A DNA stretch of 64,000 nt from Janibacter melonis (GCF_020567375.1 NZ_JAJBZM010000001.1:1161935-1225934); one strand, 5' to 3'. Positions 48,443-62,855 are shown, counted from the first letter of the stretch. The notes: a model not told the origin generated them from the letters alone. Made by a program: numbers and translations.

Positions 48443-49279
48443 TCAGCGCTTCTTGCCAGTACGACGGCGGCGGACGATGAGCTTGTCGCTCGCCTTGCCC
48501 GGACGTCGGGTCCGGCCCTCCGGCTGGCCCCACGGGGAGACGGGGTGACGGCCACCAGAGGTGCGTCCCTCGCCACCGCCGTGCGGGTGGTCCACGGGGT
48601 TCATGACGACACCACGGACGGTCGGGCGCTTGCCCTTCCAGCGCATGCGGCCTGCCTTGCCCCAGTTGATGTTGCTCTGCTCGGCGTTGCCGACCTCGCC
48701 GACGGTGGCGCGGCAGCGCACGTCGACGCGACGGATCTCACCGGAGGGCATGCGCAGCGTGGCGTAGGGGCCCTCCTTGCCGAGGAGCTGGATGCTCGTG
48801 CCGGCCGAGCGGGCCAGCTTGGCGCCGCCGCCCGGACGCAGCTCGACCGCGTGGATCGTCGTACCGGTCGGGATGTTGCGCAGCGGCAGGTTGTTGCCCG
48901 GCTTGATGTCGGCACCAGGGCCGGCCTCGATCGGGTCGTGCTGCTTGAGCTTGTTCGGCGCGAGGATGTAGCGCTTCTCGCCGTCGGCGTAGTGCAGCAG
49001 CGCGATGCGCGCGGTGCGGTTGGGGTCGTACTCGATGTGCGCGACCTTGGCCGGCACCCCGTCCTTGTCGTGACGACGGAAGTCGATGACACGGTAGGCG
49101 CGCTTGTGGCCACCACCGATGTGACGGGTCGTGATACGACCGCTGGCGTTGCGGCCACCGGACTTGCTCAGCGGACGGACGAGGGACTTCTCCGGCGTGG
49201 ACCGGGTCACCTCGACGAAGTCGGCGACGGAGCTGCCGCGGCGACCGGGCGTGGTCGGCTTGTACTTACGGATACCCAT
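48443..49279 (-). CDS. rplB: 50S ribosomal protein L2
   Basis: 278 residues. Essential for subunit joining and the peptidyl transferase centre. [20 protein letters not shown] at the start; the conserved loop [17 protein letters not shown] with its key histidine is near residue 230. Confidence 0.98.
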   Translation of the reverse strand: MGIRKYKPTTPGRRGSSVADFVEVTRSTPEKSLVRPLSKSGGRNASGRITTRHIGGGHKRAYRVIDFRRHDKDGVPAKVAHIEYDPNRTARIALLHYADGEKRYILAPNKLKQHDPIEAGPGADIKPGNNLPLRNIPTGTTIHAVELRPGGGAKLARSAGTSIQLLGKEGPYATLRMPSGEIRRVDVRCRATVGEVGNAEQSNINWGKAGRMRWKGKRPTVRGVVMNPVDHPHGGGEGRTSGGRHPVSPWGQPEGRTRRPGKASDKLIVRRRRTGKKR

Positions 49280-49297
49280 GGTTACGTTCCTCTACCT

Positions 49298-49597
49298 TCA
49301 GCCCTGGCCACCGAAGATGTCGATCGAGCCCTCGCGGAGGGTGACGATCGCACGCTTGGTGTCCTTGCGCTTGCCGATCCCGAAGCGGGTACGGCGCGTC
49401 TTGCCCGGGCGGTTCATGGTGTGGACCGAGTCGACCTTGACCTCGAAGATCTGCTCGACGGCGATCTTGATCTCGGTCTTGTTGGCCCGCGGGTCGACGA
49501 GGAAGGTGTACTTGCCCTCGTCGAGCAGCGCGTACGACTTCTCCGAGACGACCGGACGGATGAGGATGTCGCGGGGGTCCTTGACGGTGGTGCTCAC
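49298..49597 (-). CDS. rplW: 50S ribosomal protein L23
   Basis: Docking site for trigger factor and SRP at the tunnel exit. 99 residues from the GTG at 49597, overlapping the rplD stop. [20 protein letters not shown] and [20 protein letters not shown] are typical. Confidence 0.97.
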   Translation of the reverse strand: MSTTVKDPRDILIRPVVSEKSYALLDEGKYTFLVDPRANKTEIKIAVEQIFEVKVDSVHTMNRPGKTRRTRFGIGKRKDTKRAIVTLREGSIDIFGGQG

Positions 49598-50244
49598 TTG
49601 GCGACCTCCTCGGTCTTCGTGGCGGGACCAGCGACGAAGGCGTCGAGCGCGGCCTGCGTGAAGACCACGTCGTCCGCGCAGAGCACGTCGTAGGTGTTGA
49701 GCTGGTCGGCCCACAGGACGTGGACGTCGGCGAGGTTGCGCACGCTCTTGGTCGACAGGACGTCCGAGCGGTCGAGGACCACGAGGAGGTTCTTGCGCTC
49801 CGAGAGCGAGCCGAGGACGCCGGCGACCGACTTCGTCGACGGGGCGTCGCCCTCGACGAGGGCGGACATCACGTGGATGCGGCCGTGGCGAGCCCGGTCC
49901 GAGAGGGCCCCGCGCAGGGCGGCGGCCTTCATCTTCTTGGGCGTGCGCTGGCTGTAGTCGCGCGGCTGCGGGCCGTGGACGACGCCACCGCCGGCGAACT
50001 GCGGCGCGCGGGTCGAGCCCTGACGGGCGCGGCCGGTGCCCTTCTGGCGGTACGGCTTGCGCCCACCGCCGCGGACCTCGCCGCGGGTCTTCGTCGAGTG
50101 CGTGCCCTGGCGCGCCGCGGCGAGCTGGGCGACGACCACCTGGTGGATCAGGGGGACGTTGGTCTGCACGTCGAAGATCTCGGCGGGCAGGTCCACCGTG
50201 CCGGACTTCTGGCCGGCCGGGCTGAGGATGTCGATGGTCGGCAC
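49594..50244 (-). CDS. rplD: 50S ribosomal protein L4
   Basis: 216 residues with a GTG start. The tunnel loop is [32 protein letters not shown] lies further on. L4 represses the S10 operon in E. coli; no matching leader structure was identified here. Confidence 0.97.
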   Translation of the reverse strand: MPTIDILSPAGQKSGTVDLPAEIFDVQTNVPLIHQVVVAQLAAARQGTHSTKTRGEVRGGGRKPYRQKGTGRARQGSTRAPQFAGGGVVHGPQPRDYSQRTPKKMKAAALRGALSDRARHGRIHVMSALVEGDAPSTKSVAGVLGSLSERKNLLVVLDRSDVLSTKSVRNLADVHVLWADQLNTYDVLCADDVVFTQAALDAFVAGPATKTEEVAK

Positions 50245-50245
50245 G

Positions 50246-50902
50246 TCAGGCTCCCTTCACCGCGTTGCGGACGAGGACGACGCTGCCGCGGGGGCCGGGG
50301 ACGGCGCCCTTGACGAGCAGCAGACCCTTCTCGGCGTCGACGGCGTGGATCGTCAGGTTCTGGGTGGTCTGGCGCACGCCACCCATGCGGCCGGCCATGC
50401 GCATGCCCTTGAAGACACGGCCCGGGGTGGCGCAGCCACCGATGGAGCCCGGCTTGCGGTGGTTCTTGTGCGCACCGTGCGAGGAGCTCACGCCGTGGAA
50501 GCCGTGACGCTTCATGACGCCGGCGAAGCCCTTGCCCTTGGTCGTCGCGGTGACGTCGATCTTCTCGCCACCGGCGAAGGTCTCGGCGGTCAGCTCCTGG
50601 CCGAGCGAGTACTGCGAGGCGTCAGCCGTGCGCATCTCGATGCTGTAGCGGCGCGGGGTGACCCCGGCCTTGGCGAAGTGCCCGGCCTCCGGCTTGTTCA
50701 CCTTGCGCGGGTCGATGGACCCGTAGGCGATCTGGACGGCGTCGTAGCCGTCGGTGCCGGTGGTGCGGACCTGGGTGACGACACACGGGCCAGCCTGGAT
50801 GACGGTCACCGGGACGAGGCGGTTCTCGTCGTCCCAGACCTGGGTCATACCGAGCTTCTCGCCGAGGACACCCTTGACGGTCTTGTCGATAACAGTAGTC
50901 AT
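50246..50902 (-). CDS. rplC: 50S ribosomal protein L3
   Basis: 218 residues: [20 protein letters not shown] and the long loop [20 protein letters not shown] that reaches the peptidyl transferase centre, followed by [20 protein letters not shown]. Confidence 0.98.
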   Translation of the reverse strand: MTTVIDKTVKGVLGEKLGMTQVWDDENRLVPVTVIQAGPCVVTQVRTTGTDGYDAVQIAYGSIDPRKVNKPEAGHFAKAGVTPRRYSIEMRTADASQYSLGQELTAETFAGGEKIDVTATTKGKGFAGVMKRHGFHGVSSSHGAHKNHRKPGSIGGCATPGRVFKGMRMAGRMGGVRQTTQNLTIHAVDAEKGLLLVKGAVPGPRGSVVLVRNAVKGA

Positions 50903-50918
50903 AACGTCGTCCCTGCGA

Positions 50919-51227
50919 TCAGAGCTTGATCTCGATGTTGACGTCCGCCGGCAGGTCGAGTCGCATGAGCGAGTCGACGGCCTTCGGCGTCGGGTCGATG
51001 ATGTCGATGAGGCGCTTGTGGGTACGCATCTCGAAGTGCTCGCGGCTGTCCTTGTACTTGTGCGGCGACCGGATCACGCAGAAGACGTTCTTCTCCGTGG
51101 GCAGCGGCACAGGGCCAACAACGGTGGCGCCGGCACGGGTCACCGTGTCGACGATCTTGCGCGCCGAGCTGTCGATGACCTCGTGGTCATACGACTTCAG
51201 TCGGATGCGGATCTTCTGTCCGGCCAT
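50919..51227 (-). CDS. rpsJ: 30S ribosomal protein S10
   Basis: First gene of the S10 operon. 102 residues, normal length, from the ATG at 51227: [20 protein letters not shown], then [20 protein letters not shown] ([20 protein letters not shown]). An earlier in-frame start would add 23 non-conserved residues. Confidence 0.98.
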   Translation of the reverse strand: MAGQKIRIRLKSYDHEVIDSSARKIVDTVTRAGATVVGPVPLPTEKNVFCVIRSPHKYKDSREHFEMRTHKRLIDIIDPTPKAVDSLMRLDLPADVNIEIKL

Positions 51228-51530
51228 CTGAGCCTTGTCTCTTTCTCGCCGTCGTGCAGTGGTCTGTGGTTCGTCTCGCCCGGGCGTCCGACCCACGCGG
51301 TCGGGTGTGTCGCACCCGTTCCGCGGCGCACGTCATCCCATAGGTATGACGTCCGAGTCGGCAGTCCGGTCGAGCCGGAACTTGATCCATCCGGTGTGTC
51401 GCCCCGCCGTCGTGCAGCGGTTCGATGCGTTTCACCAGGGTCCACGACGGGCACGTGAGTACCCGGCGTGCATCAAGCAACCCACCCAGTGTGCCAGAGG
51501 CGGGGCGAGGCGGCCAAATCGACCTAGCAC
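51228..51530 (-). other. Leader/promoter region of the S10 operon
   Basis: No gene is seen in these 303 bases. Two short direct repeats occur twice each: CGCCGTCGTGCAG (51247-51259 and 51405-51417) and GGTGTGTCGC (51304-51313 and 51393-51402). On the minus strand TACCTAT (51346-51340) is a possible -10. The duplicated segments would lie in or near the 5' leader. Confidence 0.45.
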
Positions 51531-51593
51531 TCCCCCTTCGCCGGCGCCCGCACCACGTCGTGCGTGGCGCGTCGCGCCGGGGGCGAAGGGGGA
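51531..51593 (-). terminator. Terminator after the YihY-family gene
   Basis: TCCCCCTTCGCC and GGCGAAGGGGGA are perfect 12-bp arms; GGCGC and GCGCC continue the stem with a 3-nt bulge. It begins 5 nt after the stop at 51598 and uses the recurrent nonamer in both arms. Confidence 0.7.
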
Positions 51594-51597
51594 CCGC

Positions 51598-52701
51598 TCA
51601 GCCGCGGTCGTCGGACTGCGGGGCCTCGTCGGCGAGCGAGCCGCCCCGGGTGCGCACGCCCTCGTAGCGCAGCGCCCGTCCCTCCTCGACCTGCTCCTCG
51701 AGCTTCTCGGCGGCCTTCTGCGATCCCGAGCTGTCGCGCGGCGGCAGCTGGAGGGTCTCCTCGGCCTCGATCCCGGCCTGCAGCTGGCGGCCGCGCTCGA
51801 CCTCGGCGTCGACCTGCGCACCGAGCAGCAGGACGTTGTTGATGATCCACAGCCACAGGAGGAAGACGATGACGCCGGCGAGCGAGCCGTAGGTCTTGTT
51901 GTACGAGCCGAAGTTCGCGACGTAGAAGCCGAAGCCGACGGAGGCGAGCACCGCGACGCCGATGGCGATCGCCGCCCCGAGGCTCATCCACTTGTAGCTC
52001 GGCTGGCGCACGTTCGGGGTGAAGTAGTACAGCAAGCTCACCATGACGACGACGATGGCGAGGATGACGGGCCACTTGAGCACGCCCCACACGAGGACGG
52101 CGGTGTCGCCGAGCCCGATGGCCGAGCCGATCGCCTCGGCGACTCCACCGGAGACGACGAGGCCGAGCAGCACGATCGCGGCGAGGACGACCAGGCCCGC
52201 GGTGAGCAGGAGCATCTGCGGGCGCAGCTTCCACACCGGACGGCCCTCGTCGACGTCGTAGACGGTGTTCATCGCCCGCCCGAAGGCGCCGACGTAGCCC
52301 GAGGCCGACCACAGCGCGCCGGCGATGCCGACGACGAGACCCACGCCGGCCCCGGAGGCGGTGACCATGCTCGTGATGACCGGCTCGAGCTGCTTCGCGG
52401 CATCCGCCTGCCCCATGTCGCGCAGGAGGTCGAGCAGGGTCTGCACCGTCGACTCCCCCTGCCCGACGACGCCGAGCAGCGAGATGAGCGCGAGCAGCCC
52501 GGGGAAGAGCGAGAGGACGGCGTAGTAGGTGAGCGCCGCGGCGAGGTCGGTGCACTTGTCGCGCTGGAACTCCGCGAGGGCGTTCTTCAGCGAGTAGCGC
52601 CAGGTCTGCTTCGTCAGCCTGGCCGGCGAGGACGGCTTGCTCGGGGCGTCCGGCTCGGGTGCGGTCGACTCCTTGGCGGCGGCTTCGCCTGCGGTGGCCA
52701 T
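51598..52701 (-). CDS. YihY/BrkB-family inner membrane protein
   Basis: 367 residues with about six membrane helices. Family segments: DLAAALTYYAVLSLFPGLLA in the first membrane region and ILAVVVMVSLLYYFTPN-type sequence (VVMVSLLYYFTPNVRQPSYKW). N- and C-terminal tails are cytoplasmic and charged. Once called ribonuclease BN, the family is now of unknown role, possibly transport. It separates tuf from the S10 operon, an uncommon insertion, and has its own terminator. Confidence 0.88.
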   Translation of the reverse strand: MATAGEAAAKESTAPEPDAPSKPSSPARLTKQTWRYSLKNALAEFQRDKCTDLAAALTYYAVLSLFPGLLALISLLGVVGQGESTVQTLLDLLRDMGQADAAKQLEPVITSMVTASGAGVGLVVGIAGALWSASGYVGAFGRAMNTVYDVDEGRPVWKLRPQMLLLTAGLVVLAAIVLLGLVVSGGVAEAIGSAIGLGDTAVLVWGVLKWPVILAIVVVMVSLLYYFTPNVRQPSYKWMSLGAAIAIGVAVLASVGFGFYVANFGSYNKTYGSLAGVIVFLLWLWIINNVLLLGAQVDAEVERGRQLQAGIEAEETLQLPPRDSSGSQKAAEKLEEQVEEGRALRYEGVRTRGGSLADEAPQSDDRG

Positions 52702-52769
52702 GAGGGTGCTCCTAGGTTGAGATGGGCTGCCCGTCAGCCTAGGCGCGAGCCCCCCACCTGCGGGGACGA

Positions 52770-52803
52770 CGAAGGGGCCCTGCCGTGCGGCAGGGCCCCT
52801 TCG
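52770..52803 (-). terminator. Terminator after tuf
   Basis: CGAAGGGGCCCTGCC-GTGC-GGCAGGGCCCCTTCG, a perfect 15-bp stem 27 nt after the tuf stop, with the recurrent core. Confidence 0.75.
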
Positions 52804-52829
52804 GTGTGCTGACCGAGGTCAGCGGGAGA

Positions 52830-54023
52830 TCACTTGATGATCTTGGTGACGCGACCGGCGCCGACCGTACGACCACCCTCGCGGATGGCGAACTTCAGGC
52901 CCTCCTCCATGGCGATCGGCTGGATGAGCTCGACCTTCATGTCGGTGTTGTCGCCGGGCATGACCATCTCGGTGCCCTCGGGCAGGTCCACGACACCGGT
53001 GACGTCCGTGGTGCGGAAGTAGAACTGCGGACGGTAGTTGTCGTAGAACGGCGTGTGACGGCCGCCCTCCTCCTTGCCGAGGATGTAGACCTGGCCCTCG
53101 AACTGCGTGTGCGGGGTGATCGAGCCCGGCTTGCAGATGACCTGGCCGCGCTCGACGTCCTCGCGCTTGGTACCGCGCAGCAGGAGGCCGACGTTCTCGC
53201 CCGCACGACCCTCGTCGAGGAGCTTGCGGAACATCTCGATGCCGGTGACCGTGGTGGTGGTCTTCTCGTCCTTGATGCCGACGATCTCGATCTCCTCGTT
53301 GACGTTGAGGATGCCGCGCTCGATACGACCGGTGACGACGGTGCCACGACCGGTGATCGTGAAGACGTCCTCGACGGGCATGAGGAACGGCTTGTCGATG
53401 TCGCGCTCGGGCTCGGGGATGTACTCGTCCACCGCGTCCATGAGCTCGGCGACCGAGTTGCCCCACTTCTCGTCACCCTCGAGGGCCTTGAGAGCGGAGA
53501 CCTTGACCACCGGGACGTCGTCGCCGGGGAACTCGTAGGAGGACAGCAGCTCGCGGACCTCCATCTCGACGAGCTCCATGATCTCCTCGTCGTCGACCAT
53601 GTCGGCCTTGTTGAGGGCCACGACGATGTAGGGGACGCCGACCTGGCGGGCCAGGAGGACGTGCTCCTTCGTCTGCGGCATCGGGCCGTCGGTGGCGGCG
53701 ACCACGAGGATCGCGCCGTCCATCTGAGCGGCACCGGTGATCATGTTCTTCACGTAGTCGGCGTGCCCGGGGCAGTCGACGTGCGCGTAGTGACGCTTCT
53801 CCGTCTGGTACTCGATGTGCGCGATGGAGATCGTGATGCCGCGCTGCTTCTCCTCGGGCGCCTTGTCGATCGAGTCGAACGGGGACGCCTCGTTCAGGTC
53901 CGGGTACTTGTCGTGCAGGACCTTGGAGATCGCGGCCGTCAGCGTCGTCTTGCCGTGGTCGATGTGACCGATGGTGCCGATGTTGACGTGCGGCTTGGAC
54001 CGCTCGAACTTTGCCTTCGCCAC
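52830..54023 (-). CDS. tuf: Elongation factor Tu
   Basis: Delivers aminoacyl-tRNA to the ribosome. 397 residues, GTG start. GTPase motifs: GHIDHGKTT (19-27), DCPGHADYV and [10 protein letters not shown]-terminal domains end with [15 protein letters not shown] possible -10 (TAGCAT, plus-strand coordinates 54124-54129) lies just after fusA, so tuf may also be transcribed separately. Confidence 0.98.
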   Translation of the reverse strand: MAKAKFERSKPHVNIGTIGHIDHGKTTLTAAISKVLHDKYPDLNEASPFDSIDKAPEEKQRGITISIAHIEYQTEKRHYAHVDCPGHADYVKNMITGAAQMDGAILVVAATDGPMPQTKEHVLLARQVGVPYIVVALNKADMVDDEEIMELVEMEVRELLSSYEFPGDDVPVVKVSALKALEGDEKWGNSVAELMDAVDEYIPEPERDIDKPFLMPVEDVFTITGRGTVVTGRIERGILNVNEEIEIVGIKDEKTTTTVTGIEMFRKLLDEGRAGENVGLLLRGTKREDVERGQVICKPGSITPHTQFEGQVYILGKEEGGRHTPFYDNYRPQFYFRTTDVTGVVDLPEGTEMVMPGDNTDMKVELIQPIAMEEGLKFAIREGGRTVGAGRVTKIIK

Positions 54024-54133
54024 TTGCTTGTCCTCCTCAGGACTTTCTTCTTCGGGTTACGCCTTGGTCCGGCAGGACATGGCGTCGTACGTGGTGGTGC
54101 TGGTGAGCGCCGGGTTTCGGGTAATGCTACCCG

Positions 54134-56248
54134 TCACTCGCCGCGGGTCTTCTTGATGATCTCCTCGGCGACGGCCTTGGGGACCTCCGCGTAGGAGTCG
54201 AACTCCATGGAGAAGTTCGCCCGGCCCTGCGTCTTGGAGCGCAGGTCGCCGACGTAGCCGAACATCTCCGACAGCGGGACGAGACCGCGGACGATCTTCG
54301 CGCCCGAGATGTCCTCCATGCCCTGGATCTGGCCACGGCGGGAGTTGATGTCGCCGATGACGTCGCCCATGTAGTCCTCGGGCGTGCGCACCTCGACGGC
54401 CATCATCGGCTCGAGCAGGACCGGGTCGGCCTTGCGGACGGCCTCCTTGAGGACCATCGAGCCGGCGATCTTGAACGCCATCTCCGAGGAGTCGACGTCG
54501 TGGTAGGCGCCGTCGAGCAGCGTGGCCTTGATGCCGACGAGCGGGTAGCCCGCGAGCACGCCGTACTGCATGGCGTCCTGGATGCCGTTGTCGACGCTGG
54601 GGATGTACTCCTTGGGCACGCGACCACCGGTGACGGCGTTCTTGAACTCGTAGAGCTCGCCCTCGGTCGTGTCGAGCGGCTCGATGGTCACCTGGACCTT
54701 CGCGAACTGGCCCGAGCCACCGGTCTGCTTCTTGTGCGTGTAGTCGTACTTCTCGACCGCGCGACGGATGGTCTCGCGGTAGGCGACCTGCGGCTTGCCG
54801 ACGTTCGCCTCGACCTTGAACTCGCGCTTCATGCGGTCGACGAGGATGTCGAGGTGGAGCTCGCCCATGCCCGCGATGATCGTCTGACCGGTCTCCTCGT
54901 CGAGCGAGACCTGGAAGGTCGGGTCCTCCTCGGCGAGCTTCTGGATCGCGGTGCCCAGCTTCTCCTGGTCGCTCTTCGTCTTGGGCTCGATGGCGACCTG
55001 GATGACCGGCTCGGGGAAGGTCATCGACTCGAGGACGACGGGGTTGTCGACGTCGCTCAGGGTGTCACCGGTCGTCGTGCTCTTGAGACCGATGGCGGCG
55101 TAGATGTGGCCCGCCATCGCCTCGTCGACCGGGTTCTCCTTGTTGGCGTGCATCTGGAAGAGCTTGCCGATGCGCTCCTTCTTGCCCTTGGTCGAGTTGA
55201 TGACCCCGGTGCCGGAGGAGATGTGCCCGGAGTAGACCCGGATGAAGGTGAGCGTGCCGAAGAAGGGGTGCGACGCGACCTTGAAGGCGAGCGCCGAGAA
55301 GGGCTCGTCCTTGCTCGGCTTGCGCACGACCTCGACGTCCTCCTTGCCCATGGCGTGACCGTGCATGGGGGGCACGTCCAGCGGGCTGGGGAGGTAGTCC
55401 TTGACGGCGTCGAGGACCGGCTGCACACCGCGGTTCTTGAAGGCGGAGCCGCAGAAGATCGGGTAGAGCTGCGAGGTGATCGTCAGCTGGCGGATGCCGG
55501 CCTTGAGCTCGTCGACGGTGAGCTCCTCGCCACCGAGGTACTTCTCCATGAGCTCGTCGTCGGCCTCGGCGACGCGCTCGACGAGGTGGTTGCGGTACTC
55601 CTCGGCCTTCTCGAGCAGGTCCGCGGGGATCTCCTGGACCTCGTAGGCCGCACCCATGGTCACGTCGCCCTTGGCGTCGCCGGGCCACACGAGAGCGCGC
55701 ATGTAGATGAGGTCGACGACACCGACGAAGTCGTTCTCGGCACCGATGGGGAGCTGCATGACGAGCGGCTCCGCGCCGAGGCGGTCCTTGATGGTGTCGA
55801 CGGTGAAGTAGAAGTCGGCGCCCAGCTTGTCCATCTTGTTGACGAAGGCGATGCGGGGGACGTCGTACTTGTCCGCCTGGCGCCAGACCGTCTCGGACTG
55901 GGGCTCGACACCCTCCTTGCCGTCGAAGACGGCGACGGCGCCGTCGAGGACGCGCAGGGAGCGCTCGACCTCGACGGTGAAGTCGACGTGCCCGGGGGTG
56001 TCGATGATGTTGATCTGGGTGCCCTCCCAGAACGAGGTGACCGCGGCGGACGTGATCGTGATGCCGCGCTCCTTCTCCTGCTCCATCCAGTCGGTGGTGC
56101 TCGCACCGTCGTGGGTCTCACCGATCTTGTGGTTGACACCGGTGTAGAAGAGGATGCGCTCAGTCGTCGTCGTCTTGCCGGCGTCGATGTGCGCCATGAT
56201 GCCGATGTTGCGGACCTTGTTGAGATCCGTCAGGACGTCCTGTGCCAC
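54134..56248 (-). CDS. fusA: Elongation factor G
   Basis: GTPase for ribosomal translocation. 704 residues, GTG start. AHIDAGKTT at 19-27, [29 protein letters not shown], and the C-terminal [20 protein letters not shown] region are all standard. A strong hairpin separates it from rpsG upstream. Confidence 0.98.
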   Translation of the reverse strand: MAQDVLTDLNKVRNIGIMAHIDAGKTTTTERILFYTGVNHKIGETHDGASTTDWMEQEKERGITITSAAVTSFWEGTQINIIDTPGHVDFTVEVERSLRVLDGAVAVFDGKEGVEPQSETVWRQADKYDVPRIAFVNKMDKLGADFYFTVDTIKDRLGAEPLVMQLPIGAENDFVGVVDLIYMRALVWPGDAKGDVTMGAAYEVQEIPADLLEKAEEYRNHLVERVAEADDELMEKYLGGEELTVDELKAGIRQLTITSQLYPIFCGSAFKNRGVQPVLDAVKDYLPSPLDVPPMHGHAMGKEDVEVVRKPSKDEPFSALAFKVASHPFFGTLTFIRVYSGHISSGTGVINSTKGKKERIGKLFQMHANKENPVDEAMAGHIYAAIGLKSTTTGDTLSDVDNPVVLESMTFPEPVIQVAIEPKTKSDQEKLGTAIQKLAEEDPTFQVSLDEETGQTIIAGMGELHLDILVDRMKREFKVEANVGKPQVAYRETIRRAVEKYDYTHKKQTGGSGQFAKVQVTIEPLDTTEGELYEFKNAVTGGRVPKEYIPSVDNGIQDAMQYGVLAGYPLVGIKATLLDGAYHDVDSSEMAFKIAGSMVLKEAVRKADPVLLEPMMAVEVRTPEDYMGDVIGDINSRRGQIQGMEDISGAKIVRGLVPLSEMFGYVGDLRSKTQGRANFSMEFDSYAEVPKAVAEEIIKKTRGE

Positions 56249-56307
56249 GTATGTCTCTCTCGCTCGTGCGGGTGGTCAAGCTCTGGGGTGGGCCGGTCGG
56301 CCCGGAG

Positions 56308-56338
56308 GCGAAGGGGGACCGGTCCGGTCCCCCTTCGC
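56308..56338 (-). terminator. Hairpin between rpsG and fusA
   Basis: GCGAAGGGGGACCGG and CCGGTCCCCCTTCGC form perfect 15-bp arms around one base, 12 nt after the rpsG stop. Both arms contain the nonamer. It interrupts the usually continuous str operon. Confidence 0.7.
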
Positions 56339-56349
56339 GGTGGCGCTGA

Positions 56350-56820
56350 TTACCAGCGGTAGTGCGCGAAGGCCTTGTTCGACTCGGCCATCTTGTGGGT
56401 GTCCTCGCGACGCTTCACCGCGGCGCCGAGACCGTTGCTCGCGTCGAGGATCTCGTTCATGAGGCGGTCGGTCATCGTCTTCTCGCGACGCTGACGGGCG
56501 TAGCCGACGAGCCAGCGCAGCGACAGGGTCGTCGCGCGGTTCGGCTTGACCTCGATCGGGACCTGGTAGGTCGCACCGCCGACGCGGCGGGACTTGACCT
56601 CGAGGCTCGGCTTGACGTTGTCGAGAGCGCGCTTGAGCGTCTGGACGGGGTCGGTGCCGGTCTTCTCACGCACGCCCTCGAGCGCGTCGTACACGATCGA
56701 CTCGGCGATGGACTTCTTGCCGTCGAGGAGGATCTTGTTGACGAGCTGGGTGACGAGCGGGCTGCTGTAGACCGGGTCGATGACCAGGGGGCGCTTCGGG
56801 GCGGGACCCTTGCGAGGCAT
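56350..56820 (-). CDS. rpsG: 30S ribosomal protein S7
   Basis: 156 residues, 16S head assembly initiator. [20 protein letters not shown] at the start and [13 protein letters not shown] at the end. Its ATG shares a base with the rpsL stop. Confidence 0.98.
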   Translation of the reverse strand: MPRKGPAPKRPLVIDPVYSSPLVTQLVNKILLDGKKSIAESIVYDALEGVREKTGTDPVQTLKRALDNVKPSLEVKSRRVGGATYQVPIEVKPNRATTLSLRWLVGYARQRREKTMTDRLMNEILDASNGLGAAVKRREDTHKMAESNKAFAHYRW

Positions 56821-57194
56821 TACTTCTTCTCCTTCTTGGCGCCGTAGCGGCTACGAGCCTGCTGGCGACCCTTGACACCCTGGGTGTCGAGGGAGCCGCG
56901 GACGATCTTGTAGCGGACACCGGGGAGGTCCTTCACACGGCCGCCGCGCACGAGCACGATCGAGTGCTCCTGGAGGTTGTGACCGACGCCCGGGATGTAG
57001 GCGGTGACCTCGATGCCGGACGTGAGGCGCACGCGGGCGACCTTACGAAGGGCGGAGTTCGGCTTCTTGGGGGTGGTGGTGTACACGCGCGTGCACACAC
57101 CACGGCGCTGCGGCGAGCCCTTGAGGGCAGGCGTGGTCGTCTTCGTGACCTTGTCCTGCCGGCCCTTGCGCACCAGCTGGTTGATGGTAGGCAA
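56820..57194 (-). CDS. rpsL: 30S ribosomal protein S12
   Basis: Decoding-centre protein and streptomycin-resistance locus. 124 residues. The start codon is TTG at 57194, with GGAG 8 nt upstream, giving the conserved N-terminus [15 protein letters not shown]. Conserved loops [18 protein letters not shown] and [15 protein letters not shown] hold the wild-type lysines (PKKPNS), so no streptomycin-resistance change is seen there. Confidence 0.98.
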   Translation of the reverse strand: MPTINQLVRKGRQDKVTKTTTPALKGSPQRRGVCTRVYTTTPKKPNSALRKVARVRLTSGIEVTAYIPGVGHNLQEHSIVLVRGGRVKDLPGVRYKIVRGSLDTQGVKGRQQARSRYGAKKEKK

Positions 57195-57517
57195 CCTGAT
57201 GTCTCCGTACGGGTTGATGTTCTTGCGTAGGCGGCCGGGGCCACGTCACGCTCCTTGGACTACCGCCCAGCCCCCGAGGTCGGGAGTGTCGAGCGGTGCT
57301 CTCCCCTGCACTCCCCGGCGGCTCACCTGCGAGCAGGAGGCCGTGCGAGGCGCCCGGCGAGAGGGGTGGTGCGGTCCGGTCCGAGGACCTTCGCCGCACC
57401 GGCGGTGGCACCTGCCACCTCACGGCGGCGCATGCACACGAAGACCCACGATACCGGCGGGGTGCACACCGTCACAAATCGCCCCGTCGAGGTCCCCCGC
57501 GGACGCGCCTGCTCGTG
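57195..57517 (-). other. Leader and promoter region of the str operon
   Basis: These 323 bases hold no gene. A good promoter lies near the far end (57448-57477), so rpsL has a leader of about 250 nt. I saw no strong terminator for the upstream acetyltransferase gene. Confidence 0.5.
57448..57477 (-). promoter_or_regulatory. Promoter of rpsL-rpsG operon
   Basis: On the minus strand TTGTGA (57477-57472) and TATCGT (57453-57448) are separated by 18 bp. This is the closest match to a standard housekeeping promoter in the window. Confidence 0.6.
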
Positions 57518-58066
57518 CTAGCCCTCGATGCGCTCGAAGGCCGGGGCGTACCGGAAGGCGCCGGCCATCTCCGGTCGCCAGGCGCGCAGCGGCTTGGCCT
57601 GGAAGTAGGCGTCGCGCCAGGGCCCGGGCGAGCTGATGCCCAGCGTGCTCGCCGGCACGAAGCCGAAGAAGCCGTAGTAGGCCGGGTCGCCGAGCAGGAC
57701 GACGACGGCGTCGCCGCGCTGGTCGGCTGTGGCGACGACCGCGCTCATGAGCGTGCCGCCGATGCCGCGGCGCTGCAGGTCGGGGCGCACGCTGATCGGT
57801 CCGAGACCGATCGCGGGCTGCTCGCCGATCGTGCCCCACGAGCAGGCGACGTGCCCGACGAGCTCGGCGTCGACCTCGGCGACGACGGTCAGCTCGGGCA
57901 CGAGGTCCCCGTCGGCGGCGAGCTCGCGCAGCAGCCGGCGCTCGACGCTCTCCTCCCCCACCGCGACGAAGGCGGCGTCGGTGAGCGCGGCGATCGCGTC
58001 GTCGTCGCCGGGCGCCGCCTGGCGCAGCACGAGCCGGTCGCGCAGGGCGCGCTGGTCGAGGGTCAT
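57518..58066 (-). CDS. GNAT-family N-acetyltransferase
   Basis: 182 residues from the ATG at 58066, which overlaps the stop of the small membrane protein gene (ATGA). The acetyl-CoA loop is VRPDLQRRGIGGTLMSAVVA, and VLLGDPAYYGFFGFVPAS follows, matching the YhbS-like subgroup. The substrate is unknown. Confidence 0.87.
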   Translation of the reverse strand: MTLDQRALRDRLVLRQAAPGDDDAIAALTDAAFVAVGEESVERRLLRELAADGDLVPELTVVAEVDAELVGHVACSWGTIGEQPAIGLGPISVRPDLQRRGIGGTLMSAVVATADQRGDAVVVLLGDPAYYGFFGFVPASTLGISSPGPWRDAYFQAKPLRAWRPEMAGAFRYAPAFERIEG

Positions 58067-58323
58067 CGGGTGTACCTGTCTGTGATCCATGCGGAGTTGC
58101 CGGTGAGGAAGGCGAGGACGAAGAAGGCGGCGATGAGGCCGAGGGCGACGGCGAGGATCGTCGCGCTGCTGCGGTCGCGTCGCACGAGCACGCTCACGGC
58201 CGCCACGCCGAGGGCCAGCCCGAGCAGCTTGGAGACACCACCGGGCTTGAGGAGCAGGACGAGCGCCCCCACCGCGAGGACGGCACCGAGGGCCCATCGG
58301 GCGGCGCTGGCGCGCACGCTCAT
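58063..58323 (-). CDS. Small membrane protein, three predicted helices
   Basis: 86 residues from the ATG at 58323, preceded by GAGGAC at 7 nt. Three hydrophobic stretches (about 10-25, 31-47 and 53-75) with basic loops (VLVRRDRSS). No family was recognised. It is translationally coupled to the acetyltransferase downstream. The coding reading is supported by the ribosome-binding site, the 4-bp overlap and the clean helix pattern. Confidence 0.65.
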   Translation of the reverse strand: MSVRASAARWALGAVLAVGALVLLLKPGGVSKLLGLALGVAAVSVLVRRDRSSATILAVALGLIAAFFVLAFLTGNSAWITDRYTR

Positions 58324-58423
58324 CGCCACGTCCTCGCGCCTGCGCTCGTCGACCACGCCCTCATCCTCGCCCGCGGTGCTCCCCCGGCGCCACCCGGCTC
58401 GCCCGCGTGCCACCCGGGGACGC

Positions 58424-58467
58424 CGCAGGGCGCGTGCCGGGCGGTGAGCCCGGGCACGCGCCCTGCG
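58424..58467 (-). terminator. Terminator after hupB
   Basis: CGCAGGGCGCGTGCC pairs with GGCACGCGCCCTGCG, and GGGC pairs with GCCC inside after a one-base bulge. It begins 16 nt after the hupB stop. Confidence 0.7.
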
Positions 58468-58482
58468 CGGTCGCGGTGGCGA

Positions 58483-58758
58483 TCAGCCCTTGGCGGCAGC
58501 CTTGAGGGCGGAGCCGGCCGAGAGCTTGGCGGCGTAGCCACCGGGGATGGTCATCTCGGCGCCGGTCTGCGGGTTGCGGCCCTTGCGCTCGGCGCGCTCG
58601 ACGCGCTCGAGGCTGAAGAAGCCGGGGACCGTGACCTTCTCGCCCTTGGCGACCTGCGTGGAGAGGACCTCCTGCAGGGCGGTGATGACCTCGGCCGCCG
58701 AGGAGGCGGAGACGCCGGCCTTCTCGGCGACGGCGCTGGCGAGCTCGGACTTGTTCAT
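58483..58758 (-). CDS. hupB: HU-type DNA-binding protein
   Basis: Nucleoid protein that bends and wraps DNA as a dimer. 91 residues: MNKSELASAVAEKAGVSASS, then VTVPGFFSLERVERAERKGR and NPQTGAEMTIPGG, the DNA-binding arm. It lacks the long Lys/Ala/Pro-rich tail of mycobacterial and streptomycete HupB/HupS, so it is the short form. It has its own terminator. Confidence 0.95.
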   Translation of the reverse strand: MNKSELASAVAEKAGVSASSAAEVITALQEVLSTQVAKGEKVTVPGFFSLERVERAERKGRNPQTGAEMTIPGGYAAKLSAGSALKAAAKG

Positions 58759-58896
58759 GTGGGATCTCCCAATCTGTGCGGTGGTGCGTCGCGAACCCTC
58801 TTACTCCACCACGTCGGTGCGGGTTTGGCGAACCAGCACGCAGGGCGTGTCCCCCCATTTCTCGGGCTTCTGCTCCCCCGAAGGGTCTGCGGACGA

Positions 58897-58939
58897 CGAA
58901 GGGGGACCCCCCGCGACGTGCGCGGGAGGTCCCCCTTCG
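58897..58939 (-). terminator. Terminator after rpoC
   Basis: CGAAGGGGGACC and GGTCCCCCTTCG are perfect 12-bp arms with an inner CCCGCG/CGCGGG stem, 17 nt after the rpoC stop. Both arms start or end with the nonamer. Confidence 0.75.
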
Positions 58940-58955
58940 AGGGCGACGCGGTGGC

Positions 58956-62855
<3,900 letters not shown>

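Noticed and set aside
56820-57194. Streptomycin-resistance mutation in rpsL
   Set aside because: The PKKPNS and second loop regions read as the normal sensitive sequence.
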